From positions 1 to 41,143 of the forward strand of contig JAEURP010000016.1 of assembly GCA_016788585.1 (NCBI GenBank): a stretch of DNA of 41,143 bases, given 5' to 3'. Source of the DNA: Chthonomonas sp. Lineage in GTDB: Bacteria > Armatimonadota > Fimbriimonadia > Fimbriimonadales > Fimbriimonadaceae. The notes beneath the pieces were generated by a model, which was not told the origin of the DNA, made no database searches, and saw only the letters and a list, made by a program, of their open reading frames with translations. Numbering within the stretch: position 1 is the first letter of the stretch; each line of letters opens with the position of its first letter. A program made the position numbers and the translations under genes. Shown here piece after piece: positions 15,366-23,301 of the stretch.

Positions 15366-16605
15366 GAAAGTTTCGTTTGCCGTCGGCGGCAATGACTAGG
15401 TGATAAGGGGCCACGAGCCCTTTCACGGCAAGCGCGAGGGCAATGACCAAGTCGTCGTGATAGCCACCGACCGCTTCCATCTTCAGGCGGCCCGAAGAGC
15501 GGTGCGTGACTTCAAAATGCTGCAATTCGCGAAGCAAGTCCAGGTTCGGTGTCATGTGAAGCGTGCGCCGATTGAACATCATCGAGAGGCTATCAATCAG
15601 GTCAACCTTGGTGGTCGGCGTAAAGACTAGCCCCTCCAGGCACTGCTTGGGCATGAGGGGCTGAAGCAACGCCATCACGGCATCGCCCGTCCCGGTTTCG
15701 TCGCAAATCACGCGGGCCGTCGGATAGCGATTCACCACGTCGGCAATTCGCTGAACCAGGCTCTGCCAGTTCTCTCGGCGGTGCTTTTCGCAGTGGATCA
15801 CGTTCGCGCCATCGCGGTCGCCCTGCACCACCACAACCGCGGTGTAGTCGTCGTACTTGCCAAAGTCCACGCCAATCGAGACCTTGTCAACTTCAAGCAC
15901 TGGCAGCTCGCGCAGCGTCGCCGCTTCGATCTCTTCGGTCAAGAAGACGGCCCCAGCCGAGTCCATAAACTCAGCGCCGTATTCCACTGCGTACGCCCGC
16001 TCGCTGATGAGTTCTTGTTGCAGGGCCAAGAAGTCAGCGCTGACATACGGCGATTCCCAAGAGGGCGCGGTCTTGCTCCAGAAGTCGGGGAAGCCGTCGA
16101 GCCCGCGCCGAAACAGACGCCAAAAGTGGTTCTTGCCGAACGGCGTGCTGAGCAGCGTGAGTCGCCCGTGAGTCGTGGCCAGCATCGGCAGGGCAATCTC
16201 GGTGATCAGTTCCTCGGGCACATAGGCGGCTTCGTCCACGATCACGTGCGTCGCGCCTTGCCCGCGCAAAGTCCGGCCGACGTGCCCCGACCGCGCCCAA
16301 ACCTTATGATCGCCAACGCGAAGGCTGGGATACGGCGTACGCCTCACCTTCAGTTCACCGGGGAACAGCATCTCGGCAAACTCGACCACCCGATCAAACA
16401 GAATCTCCGCTTGAATCAGGGTCGGCGCGAGAATGAGCTGCTTTGAAGCGCCGGAGTTCAGGACTTCGAGAATGATCGCCGCCGCGCAAGCATCGGTCTT
16501 GCCCCATCGCCGGCCACACGCCAACACTCGGTAGCGGGCATCGGTTTCCAGAAATTCCCGCTGCCCCTCATGGGGTGTCCAGTCGGGGATGAGCTCTTGG
16601 GGCAC
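15310..16605 (-). CDS. Phage terminase large subunit
   Basis: 431 residues. The packaging ATPase has Walker A CGRRWGKTDA (30-39) and Walker B THVIVDEAAYV (about 134-144), with the coupling motif LLSTPFGKNHF. The C-terminal RNase H-like nuclease has D in SIGVDFGKYDDYTAVVV, VICDETGTGD, and the final acidic GGYHDDLVIALALA. All catalytic positions appear intact. The start is GTG 16605. No small terminase subunit lies upstream; the next gene upstream is an unrelated membrane-anchored protein. Together with the portal it makes an isolated two-gene packaging module. Confidence 0.9.
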   Translation of the reverse strand: MPQELIPDWTPHEGQREFLETDARYRVLACGRRWGKTDACAAAIILEVLNSGASKQLILAPTLIQAEILFDRVVEFAEMLFPGELKVRRTPYPSLRVGDHKVWARSGHVGRTLRGQGATHVIVDEAAYVPEELITEIALPMLATTHGRLTLLSTPFGKNHFWRLFRRGLDGFPDFWSKTAPSWESPYVSADFLALQQELISERAYAVEYGAEFMDSAGAVFLTEEIEAATLRELPVLEVDKVSIGVDFGKYDDYTAVVVVQGDRDGANVIHCEKHRRENWQSLVQRIADVVNRYPTARVICDETGTGDAVMALLQPLMPKQCLEGLVFTPTTKVDLIDSLSMMFNRRTLHMTPNLDLLRELQHFEVTHRSSGRLKMEAVGGYHDDLVIALALAVKGLVAPYHLVIAADGKRNFHETQPIQSQTQTYSTSRP

Positions 16606-16638
16606 ACCTTACACGGAGGTGGCCGTTGCAAAAGTCAA

Positions 16639-17142
16639 CTATTCAGCGGCGACTGGCCTTCTGATCTGGCCAGAAACGTAATTGTTACCGGTACTCGTGT
16701 TCGTATGAATCAGTACTGCAGTGGTTGTCGAGCCTCGCCTTGGCACAAAGCGCACTTTGGCTGTGCGGTTCGTGGTCGTGAAGTTGAGTCTTAAAGCGAT
16801 CTGGGCAGCTTCTTTGTCAAACTCGAATTTGGTGCCGTTGACATAGATTTCTTCTAGCGCGCCCGAGACTTGCGAGCCGTCCATGGTGGCAACAACGGGA
16901 AAGTTGACATTACCGTCGATCGAAACCGCGCTGACTTGTATGTCATAAATGAGAGCTTCTCCGTCGACAGTTGGCGGGTTTACCTTTGTCAGAGGAATTA
17001 GAGATCCCGTGAGTAGTGAGGAATGGGTGTGGATGGCGCCTTTCATGAAGGTCCTGAGAATGAAACTGCCAGCCAGCGCAAATAACAGTGCGGCTCCAAT
17101 TGCTGGCGCCAATGAGTGCGAAAAACTACGAATCCTGCCCAT
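16639..17142 (-). CDS. Membrane-anchored protein, tandem paralogue B
   Basis: 167 residues from ATG 17142; the frame is open upstream to 17190 but the membrane anchor and a nearby TATTAA favour the shorter form. One hydrophobic segment (about 12-33) is followed by an extracytoplasmic domain. That domain carries TGSLIPLTKVNPPTVDGEAL, then DIQVSAVSIDGNVNFPVV, a VNGTKFEF strand, and a LIHTNTSTGNNYV end. The same blocks in the same order occur in the next gene upstream, so the two are paralogues. I do not recognise the family. A beta-rich fold exposed outside the membrane is inferred. Confidence 0.75.
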   Translation of the reverse strand: MGRIRSFSHSLAPAIGAALLFALAGSFILRTFMKGAIHTHSSLLTGSLIPLTKVNPPTVDGEALIYDIQVSAVSIDGNVNFPVVATMDGSQVSGALEEIYVNGTKFEFDKEAAQIALRLNFTTTNRTAKVRFVPRRGSTTTAVLIHTNTSTGNNYVSGQIRRPVAAE

Positions 17143-17234
17143 AGTCTTAATACGGTAAGCCGTTCGAATAATGTGCAACGATGTGCACACATCGAATACC
17201 TCTCTCGGCGATTACAGACAGGGGTTTGGAGGCA

Positions 17235-17729
17235 CTACTGGACGGTTTCGGCAGTGTAGTACTTGTCGAAGCTCGTGTTCGTGTGTATCAGTTCGATCCC
17301 ACCGTCGCCGCTAGGCGTCAGCTTCACTTGTACCGTCCGATCATTGATCTGAAACGTGAGCTGGATGGCCATTTCAGTGACTCCTTTTGGCACCTCAACC
17401 TCTCGCCCGTCCACTTCGACTTTCGTCAGTTTGTCTGAGAGCGGTGTCTCATCGGTTGAGCGGATGACCGGGAAGTTCACCGCACCGTCAATGCTCACGG
17501 CACTGGCCGTAATGTCGTAAACAATCGCATCGCCATCAGTTGTTGGCGGGCTGACCTTGGTGATTGGAATCAGTGAGCCGGTGAAGTTCGGTGGCCACGG
17601 ATCGACTGCCGGTGCTGGAAAGAAGTACCGAACGACGCCGGCCCCAAGAAGGAAGCAGACCAGCGCTCCGATGATGAGGCTCAAGATCGACATGCTCGGC
17701 CTCTGCCGTTGAGTAGGCTGATTCTCCAT
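17235..17729 (-). CDS. Membrane-anchored protein, tandem paralogue A
   Basis: 164 residues. A short cytoplasmic N-terminus (MENQPTQRQRPS) and one hydrophobic anchor (about 13-36) are followed by a domain homologous to paralogue B: TGSLIPITKVSPPTTDGDAI, YDITASAVSIDGAVNFPVI, VEVDGREVEV and LIHTNTSFDKYY. Identity is high in the first half and lower in the second. It starts 14 bases after the stop of the large cyclase-STAND gene on the same strand, so the two are probably co-transcribed. Function is unknown. Confidence 0.78.
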   Translation of the reverse strand: MENQPTQRQRPSMSILSLIIGALVCFLLGAGVVRYFFPAPAVDPWPPNFTGSLIPITKVSPPTTDGDAIVYDITASAVSIDGAVNFPVIRSTDETPLSDKLTKVEVDGREVEVPKGVTEMAIQLTFQINDRTVQVKLTPSGDGGIELIHTNTSFDKYYTAETVQ

Positions 17730-17743
17730 AACCTAGTTACGGA

Positions 17744-20239
17744 TCAGGTGCCAATTTCTGCGCGCAAGAAGGCAGAAAGAGAGCCATTCAATTCAGCTGG
17801 TTGCAAGGATTGTCCTTCAAGCTGCCTCATTTCATCGGGGTAGCCAACCTCGATTGGGTCGTCTCGAACAATAACGATGTTTGGGGCTGCCAGGTAATTG
17901 GCCCAAAGCGATGAGGCTCGATCAAGGCGGCCCAATCGTACAAGGACGATCGCCGCTAGCGCCGAGATGATGCCGAGATACCCGACGAGTTCGATCTCCT
18001 CGGCCAAGTTCGCCGCCCTTAAGAGGTCTTCCAGTGCCGCCTTCGGTCCCTTGCGGTTAAGATTCAGTTCCGCGAGGTTTGTGTAAACGAGGACGCGGTG
18101 AGCATGATCGCCCTGACGAGCGTGGAGGTCGGCCGATTTTTCAAGAATCTCAGCCGCCTCATCCATGCTGCCCTCGCGGTTTAGGAGAGCACCAAGGTTG
18201 CTTAGAATCGATGCGTACACCTTGTTGTCGCCGATTTGTTCGGCAAGGGCGGCAGCCTGGCGGGTGATATCGATTGCTTCCAGATTTCGACCTTGTTGCC
18301 ACGCAATGACGGCGGAGTTCATCAACATCTTTGGCTGCAGGTGAAGGTCGTTCCGAATTTCGGCATCTTCGATTGCGATGTTGAGAGCCACTTCCGCCTC
18401 ACTCATGCGGCCCTCTTGCATCTCCATGGTTGAAAGATCATTGAAGAAGCGCGCGCGCTGGCCCGACGGAGGCAGCCGCTCGATTTGCTTCAAAATGCCT
18501 CGCCCCATCTGAGCGGCAACCTCCAAGCCGAGCCGGAATCGGAAATAGAATTGAAGGCCGTGAATGAGCTCCATGGCTTCTTCAAGAAACTCGTGGGAAA
18601 CCGCAAAGTTTAATGCGGCAAGGATATTGGCATGCTCTTCATCCCATGCACGAAACGATGCAGGACTCTGTTCTGACCGAATCTGAGCGTCGAGCCGCTG
18701 ACAAATCTGCGCCTCATTACGAACAAATCGTTCGATTGCTTCCGGTGAGGCCGGGGCATGGCGAGTGAGGTACTGCTTGGTGGTCTTGAGCAGTCGGTAT
18801 CGACCATGCTCACCGCCGACAGACTCGTATTGCACCAGCGACTTCTCGACTAGCTCCCGCATGACTTGCGCGGCGAGAATTGGCGACAGGCCCCAAACTT
18901 CGGCGGCAGCTTCCAGCGAGAACGTCGAAAAAAGGGCGAGCGCAGCTAGCCGCGCCTGCGTACTTGACTCAAGGCGACCAATGCTTCCAGCCAAAACGCC
19001 TTCGAGGCTGCGATGCCGGTCATCGTCAGTCGCCGATGCGATGTCGAGGGCCGTGTATTCCTTGACCAACCCCTTTACTAACTCCGGCGTCATCGAGGCG
19101 AGCATGGGGGCGAGAAGCTCGATTCCAAGAGGTAAGCCATCAACGCTTTGGACAAGTTCCAAATACAGGTCCAGTTCCTTTTCTGTCTTCGGAGCATCGG
19201 CTCCGCAGGCGATGGCGCGATCCATGAGCATCAGCTGGCCCTCGTCTAGCGGACCAAGCACGAGACGACGCTCGCCAGGAATGTTGAGTGCCTCTCGAGT
19301 TGTCGCCAGAATGTGGGGTGATTGAGTGGAGGCAAGAAGCTCGCTGACCACCTTTCGAGTGGCTCGGATGTCGCCATCGGCATTGTCAAGAAGAATGAGG
19401 CACTTACGGTTGAAAAGGCGCTCCGACAACTTGGGGATGGTGGCGCTGCCAATTTCTGGATCGATACGGTTTCCCAGCGTTTGGATAATGCCGTCTTCGG
19501 TATCGGCGGCGGCGAGGTCCACATAAATCGTGTCGCCTCCCGTGCGGCTGGCGACCTCGATCCCAAGACGGGTTTTGCCCGCACCTGCAGGCCCCTGAAT
19601 GCTAACCAGGCGGTGCTCGGTGATGAGCTTCTTGGCTTGTACCCGCTCGTCAATTCGACCAATAAAGCTCGAGGAATAAGAGGGAAGCTGGGCAATGTGC
19701 AGGAGGTTGCGAATTGGGGGAAAGTCGCTTGGAAGGTCGTCGGATTGAACTTGGAAAATCTCAATTGGGTCTTCAACGTCGCGGAGTCGGTGAATCCCAA
19801 GGGGCAGTACTTCCGCTGGCGAAGACTGAGCGGCTGAGGCGGAAACCAGAATCTGGTCACCTTGTGCGATCTCTCGAATACGGGCGCACCGGTTCACGAC
19901 TCCTCCCCAGTAGTCGTTGGGCAGAGCGTGGGCACTCCCATAATCGACGGCCATTCGGACCGCGACTTTCGTGGGGGCATTGGGAATCTGGCGGGTTGCA
20001 ATGCCGAGGGCTCGGGCGCAGGCGATTGCGTCGTTGGCCTTCGCAAACGCGGCGAAGATAGAGTCACCTTCTCCCCGATGCTTGAGGACACGCCCCCCGT
20101 GCTCTTGTGCAAGGGATTCAGCGAGTTCGGTGTGGCGCTGTAGCCACGTGAGGAACTCAGCGCCATGCTCTTGCTCAAGCCTCGTGCTGCCGACGACGTC
20201 CGTCATCAGCAACGCGACTTGCTCAAGCGCTTGGGTCAT
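17744..20239 (-). CDS. Class III cyclase-STAND ATPase-TPR regulator
   Basis: 831 residues from ATG 20239. A frame open to 20383 is discarded because CATACT lies 6 bases before ATG 20239. The N-terminal cyclase homology domain (about 5-165) keeps both metal aspartates (D14 in TDVVGST, D59 in GEGDS) and the N/R pair in VNRCARI, so it may be active. A STAND/NB-ARC ATPase follows: Walker A GPAGAGKT at 216-223 and LILLDN at 281-286, then a winged-helix-like segment ending GRYRLLKTTKQYL. The C-terminal third is TPR-like. Mycobacterial relatives carry a LuxR helix-turn-helix at the end; this one has none. The output could be cyclic nucleotide or protein contact. Confidence 0.87.
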   Translation of the reverse strand: MTQALEQVALLMTDVVGSTRLEQEHGAEFLTWLQRHTELAESLAQEHGGRVLKHRGEGDSIFAAFAKANDAIACARALGIATRQIPNAPTKVAVRMAVDYGSAHALPNDYWGGVVNRCARIREIAQGDQILVSASAAQSSPAEVLPLGIHRLRDVEDPIEIFQVQSDDLPSDFPPIRNLLHIAQLPSYSSSFIGRIDERVQAKKLITEHRLVSIQGPAGAGKTRLGIEVASRTGGDTIYVDLAAADTEDGIIQTLGNRIDPEIGSATIPKLSERLFNRKCLILLDNADGDIRATRKVVSELLASTQSPHILATTREALNIPGERRLVLGPLDEGQLMLMDRAIACGADAPKTEKELDLYLELVQSVDGLPLGIELLAPMLASMTPELVKGLVKEYTALDIASATDDDRHRSLEGVLAGSIGRLESSTQARLAALALFSTFSLEAAAEVWGLSPILAAQVMRELVEKSLVQYESVGGEHGRYRLLKTTKQYLTRHAPASPEAIERFVRNEAQICQRLDAQIRSEQSPASFRAWDEEHANILAALNFAVSHEFLEEAMELIHGLQFYFRFRLGLEVAAQMGRGILKQIERLPPSGQRARFFNDLSTMEMQEGRMSEAEVALNIAIEDAEIRNDLHLQPKMLMNSAVIAWQQGRNLEAIDITRQAAALAEQIGDNKVYASILSNLGALLNREGSMDEAAEILEKSADLHARQGDHAHRVLVYTNLAELNLNRKGPKAALEDLLRAANLAEEIELVGYLGIISALAAIVLVRLGRLDRASSLWANYLAAPNIVIVRDDPIEVGYPDEMRQLEGQSLQPAELNGSLSAFLRAEIGT

Positions 20240-20245
20240 GTTAGT

Positions 20246-20251
20246 AGTATG
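20246..20251 (-). promoter_or_regulatory. -10 box of the cyclase-STAND gene
   Basis: CATACT (minus strand) ends 6 bases before ATG 20239. Confidence 0.4.
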
Positions 20252-20541
20252 GCTGGGGAGCGCTGGGTGTAGCTGGACAATTGAGGGACGTGGCGGGACG
20301 TTGAGTGACATGGCTAGCGAAACGATTGGTTGACATCCTCCCCTCTCGCCCCATAAAGAGTGATGCGCATTCAGGCAGGGCAACGAAAACGTGGAGGGGA
20401 GAAAGTGCGAATTCCGTCATTTCGACAACTTCGTCAGTTTCGTCAAGTTACCGAAACGAGACCCGAGCCACGAAACCCATCAGCCACCGTCCAGCCATGT
20501 CCCTCTACCGTCTCTCAACGTCCCGCCATTGTCCAGCCCCC

Positions 20542-20571
20542 TTGCAATCCCGCGAACCCACGCGCCATAAT
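20542..20571 (+). promoter_or_regulatory. Promoter of rpmB
   Basis: TTGCAA (20542-20547), 18 bases, CATAAT (20566-20571), 22 bases before ATG 20594. A GGAG ribosome site lies between. Confidence 0.65.
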
Positions 20572-20593
20572 GATCTTCCCACGGAGCAATCTC

Positions 20594-20863
20594 ATGGCCA
20601 AAATCTGTCAAGTCAGCGGTAAACAGCGAAACAACGCGAAGCACATTCGGCACCGACACTCGGGCCAGTGGAAGTTCCGCGCGCCCAAGAAGCCGCGAAG
20701 CCAGAATCCTAACCTGCAGATCGTGACCGTGCAAACTCCCAATGGCAAGGTTCGACTCAAGGTCGCGACCTCCGTCATGAAGACCCAGGAATTCGCCTCG
20801 GTCGTAGCAGGCGTTCGGCCACTGCCGAAGGCTTGGCTCAAGAAGCCCAGCTACAACATCTAA
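20594..20863 (+). CDS. rpmB: 50S ribosomal protein L28
   Basis: 89 residues. The N-terminus MAKICQVSGKQRNNAKHIRH and the central KWKF-type segment (QWKFRAPKKP) followed by a VRLKVAT strand are diagnostic of bL28. The protein binds 23S rRNA near the exit region of the large subunit. The start ATG 20594 follows GGAG with good spacing, and a promoter lies just upstream. The frame extends upstream without a natural start. It is monocistronic, with a terminator at 20885. Confidence 0.95.
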   Translation: MAKICQVSGKQRNNAKHIRHRHSGQWKFRAPKKPRSQNPNLQIVTVQTPNGKVRLKVATSVMKTQEFASVVAGVRPLPKAWLKKPSYNI

Positions 20864-20884
20864 GACGAGCGATCATTTTTCGGA

Positions 20885-20918
20885 AGCCAAGCGCAGATTA
20901 GCGCTTGGCTCTTTTCTT
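20885..20918 (+). terminator. Rho-independent terminator of rpmB
   Basis: A perfect 10-bp stem AGCCAAGCGC/GCGCTTGGCT (20885-20894, 20901-20910) followed by CTTTTCTT. Confidence 0.9.
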
Positions 20919-20943
20919 GCCTGCGCAACGTCTTTGGGTTGTC

Positions 20944-21360
20944 ATGCTGAAAGAATTCAGGGAGTTCGCCCTTGGCGGCAATCTATTGGATGTCGGAATT
21001 GGCTTCGTCATTGGAGCGGCCACTGCGGCCTTCGTTGGTTCATTCACGACCAATCTGGTCACACCGTGGCTCGGACTCGCCGGAGGGGGAAACATGGGCA
21101 GCCTGTTTGCCGTGCTCAAAGCAGGGAAGTCCGGGGCCGCAAGCTACCCAACGCCTGCAGCGGCAACTGCCGATGGCGCGGTGATCTTGCCTTGGGGAGC
21201 GTTTGCCGATGAGTTCGTCAAGTTCTTGCTTATCATGTTCGTGATGTTCCTCATTGTGAAGATGGCGAACAAGTTCAAGAAGCAAGAAGAAGCGGCTCCG
21301 GCTGGCCCGACTGAGGTCGAGTTGCTTACCGAAATTCGGGATGCGTTGAAGAAGGTCTGA
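20944..21360 (+). CDS. mscL: Large-conductance mechanosensitive channel
   Basis: 138 residues from ATG 20944. MLKEFREFALGGNLLDVGIGFVIGAA is the MscL N-terminal amphipathic helix and first transmembrane gate helix. The second membrane helix is FVKFLLIMFVMFLIVKMAN, and the C-terminal helix (VELLTEIRDALKK) is typical. The periplasmic loop is longer and Ala/Gly/Pro-rich. The channel opens under membrane tension during osmotic downshock. The stop TGA overlaps the start of a heptamer repeat element. Confidence 0.95.
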   Translation: MLKEFREFALGGNLLDVGIGFVIGAATAAFVGSFTTNLVTPWLGLAGGGNMGSLFAVLKAGKSGAASYPTPAAATADGAVILPWGAFADEFVKFLLIMFVMFLIVKMANKFKKQEEAAPAGPTEVELLTEIRDALKKV

Positions 21361-21427
21361 TGGTCTATGGCTGATAGCTGAGGGCTGATTGCCTTAAGCC
21401 ATTAGCCATTAGCTATCGACCAATAGA
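21358..21427. repeat. Heptamer fold-back repeat after mscL
   Basis: GGTCTAT/GGCTGAT-type units run right from the mscL stop codon, and inverted variants (AGCCATTAGCCATTAGCTATCGACC) follow, so the element can form a hairpin. It is the same family as at 8074, 32325, 35223 and 41011. Confidence 0.7.
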
Positions 21428-21437
21428 AGAAAGAAAG

Positions 21438-21464
21438 AGCCCAATCTCAGTGAGATTGGGCTTT

Positions 21465-21465
<1 letters not shown>
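21438..21465 (-). terminator. Terminator downstream of the tRNA gene
   Basis: A perfect 12-bp stem (21438-21449 with 21451-21462, AGCCCAATCTCA). On the minus strand TCTTTCTTTCTT follows; on the plus strand TTTT follows, so it may act both ways. Confidence 0.85.
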
Positions 21466-21541
<76 letters not shown>

Positions 21542-21559
21542 AAGTGATTATACCCTCGG

Positions 21560-21665
21560 GTTCGTTGGGTTGGTTAGGATAGTTGGGGTTCGTTTGGATT
21601 GGTTCGGATTGGCTGACCTAACCAAACCTAACCAACCCTAACAAAACCAAGCCAATCCGAACCAA
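21560..21665. repeat. GGTT/GGATT-type inverted repeat
   Basis: A 16-bp perfect inverted repeat (TTGGTTCGGATTGGCT at 21599-21614; complement at 21650-21665) encloses CCTAACC units. The left flank is more of the same motif (GGGTTGGTTAGG). It lies between the initiator tRNA and the oppA-like gene. Confidence 0.8.
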
Positions 21666-21693
21666 GCTACGGGGTACAACTACATCTAGGCAA

Positions 21694-23301
21694 ATGACCA
21701 TTCGATCGCTTCTTGCCACTAGCGCGCTCGCGCTCCTTCTCGTTGGCTGCAATTCAGGCGGCGGCGGCTTCAGTAAGAACGCGGCCTCGACCCAGGCCAA
21801 GGTCGGAATCTTCCGGTATCCGATCCCAACTACACCCACCACGCTCGACCCGGCTACCGTCGAAGACGGCGACACGATCGACGTCTTACAGCAAGTTTTT
21901 GAAGGGCTAGTAGCTTGGGACGAGAACAACAATGTCATCCCCATGCTCGCCGAGAAGTGGGAGATCAGCCCGGACGGCACCAACTACACGTTCACCTTGA
22001 GGAAGGGCGTTAAGTTTCACAACGGTAAGGAGTTGACCAGCGAGGATGTGAAGTGGTCGATCGAGCGCGCCGCGAACCCGACGATTAAGAGCGCGGTTGC
22101 CGGCGGCTACATGGGCGACATCGTCGGCGTGAAGGAAGTGGTGGACGGTAAGGCCACTGAGGTCACCGGTATCACGACTCCCGACCCGCTAACGGTGGTT
22201 ATCAAGATCGATAAGCCCCGTCCATACTTCCTGGGCAAGTTCACCTACCTTTGCTCCGCCGTCATGCCGAAAGGTGACGTCCCAGCTACGGCAAACATCT
22301 CGAAACCAGCCGAGATGATCGGCACCGGCCCGTTCACGGTTACCGAGTATGTGCCGGATCAGGTGGTCAAGCTCAAAGCCTTCAAGGACTACCATGGTGG
22401 TGCGCCAAGGGTCGAAGGCATCGAGCGGCCGATCGTGAAAGATGGCGTCGTCAGACTCAATATGTTCCGCACCGGCGAAGTGGATTTGGTGGCCCTAGAG
22501 CGCCAAGATGTGGCTGGAATCAAGGCCGATCCTGAACTCAAGGATCAGCTAAAGTTCTATGATCGGCCGTCGGTTTACTATGTCGGTTTGAACCTGCGTA
22601 AGACGAAGGTTTTCGAGAATCGTAAGCTCCGCCAAGCGATCGCGATGGCAATCAACAAGGATCAGATCGTCAACGAACTCATGGGCGGGCAGAATACGGT
22701 TGCAAACGGCGTGATTCCGCCTGGCGTTTTGGGTCACCGAGATAAAGCTGCCGTTCTTCCTTACGATGTTGAGGGCGCTAAGAAAATGCTCGCCGAGGCT
22801 GGCTTCCCGGGGGGCAAAGGGTTGCCAACAATCGAGCTTTGGTGCCGCGATGGTCGCCCCGACGTAAAGCTCGTTACGGAAGCTGTTTCGACTCAACTGG
22901 ACAAGAACATTGGCCTGAAAACCAAGATCGTGATCAAGGAGTGGGGCGCCTACCTGGATGCGCGGAACAACTACGAAATTCCGTTCTGCCACATGCGCTG
23001 GGCAGCTGACTACCTGGACCCGGAGAACTTTGTAAGCTTCTTTTTCGCCAGCTACGGCGCGGAGAATCGAAGCGGCTATGCAAACCCGGCGGTCGACGCT
23101 CTTACTTCGAGGGCCGACACGATGCCTTTAGGTGAAGACCGGTTAAAGCTTTATCACGAAGCTGAGGACATCGCTCTTCAGGACGCGGTCCTTATCCCGA
23201 TCTACTTCCAGCGCGACGCTGAGTTAGTGTCGCCGCGAGTTTCGGGCCAGCGCGAGTCTATTTTTGGCCATCTGCCGCACACGACGACTTCCGTTAAATG
23301 A
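21694..23301 (+). CDS. Peptide/oligosaccharide ABC substrate-binding lipoprotein
   Basis: 535 residues, SBP family 5 (OppA/DppA type). The signal peptide ends in the lipobox LLVGC, with C19 as lipidation site, then a Gly/Ser linker. Family motifs: TLDPATVEDGDTIDVLQQVFEGLVAWDENN, PMLAEKWEISPDGTNYTFTLRKGVKFHNG, the LTSEDVKWSIERA helix, and VYYVGLNLRK...LRQAIAMAINKDQIV. Such proteins deliver peptides, sugars or nickel to a permease; no permease gene is adjacent. The stop overlaps the start of an AraC-type regulator (ATGA), so the two are expressed together. The ligand cannot be read from sequence. Confidence 0.93.
   Translation: MTIRSLLATSALALLLVGCNSGGGGFSKNAASTQAKVGIFRYPIPTTPTTLDPATVEDGDTIDVLQQVFEGLVAWDENNNVIPMLAEKWEISPDGTNYTFTLRKGVKFHNGKELTSEDVKWSIERAANPTIKSAVAGGYMGDIVGVKEVVDGKATEVTGITTPDPLTVVIKIDKPRPYFLGKFTYLCSAVMPKGDVPATANISKPAEMIGTGPFTVTEYVPDQVVKLKAFKDYHGGAPRVEGIERPIVKDGVVRLNMFRTGEVDLVALERQDVAGIKADPELKDQLKFYDRPSVYYVGLNLRKTKVFENRKLRQAIAMAINKDQIVNELMGGQNTVANGVIPPGVLGHRDKAAVLPYDVEGAKKMLAEAGFPGGKGLPTIELWCRDGRPDVKLVTEAVSTQLDKNIGLKTKIVIKEWGAYLDARNNYEIPFCHMRWAADYLDPENFVSFFFASYGAENRSGYANPAVDALTSRADTMPLGEDRLKLYHEAEDIALQDAVLIPIYFQRDAELVSPRVSGQRESIFGHLPHTTTSVK

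Larger units (their letters stand above)
20240..20593. other. 354-base spacer with repeats and promoters
   Basis: The left part holds GGGACGTTGA-like units (20268-20312), with the opposite orientation (GTCCAGCC, ACGTCCCGCC) at 20490-20536. TTTCGTCA-like units lie at 20415-20450. A TTGACA (20330-20335), 17-base, ATAAAG promoter-like pair points right. The frame in phase with rpmB is open through here but has no ribosomal-protein character. No separate gene is supported. Confidence 0.6.

Noticed and set aside
13926-16605. Complete prophage with attachment sites
   Set aside because: Only terminase and portal are present; no integrase, no direct repeats flanking the pair, no structural genes.
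20360-20593. Long N-terminal extension of ribosomal protein L28
   Set aside because: The frame is open, but it is made of repeat DNA and lacks any resemblance to L28; the promoter and ribosome site at 20542-20593 fit ATG 20594.
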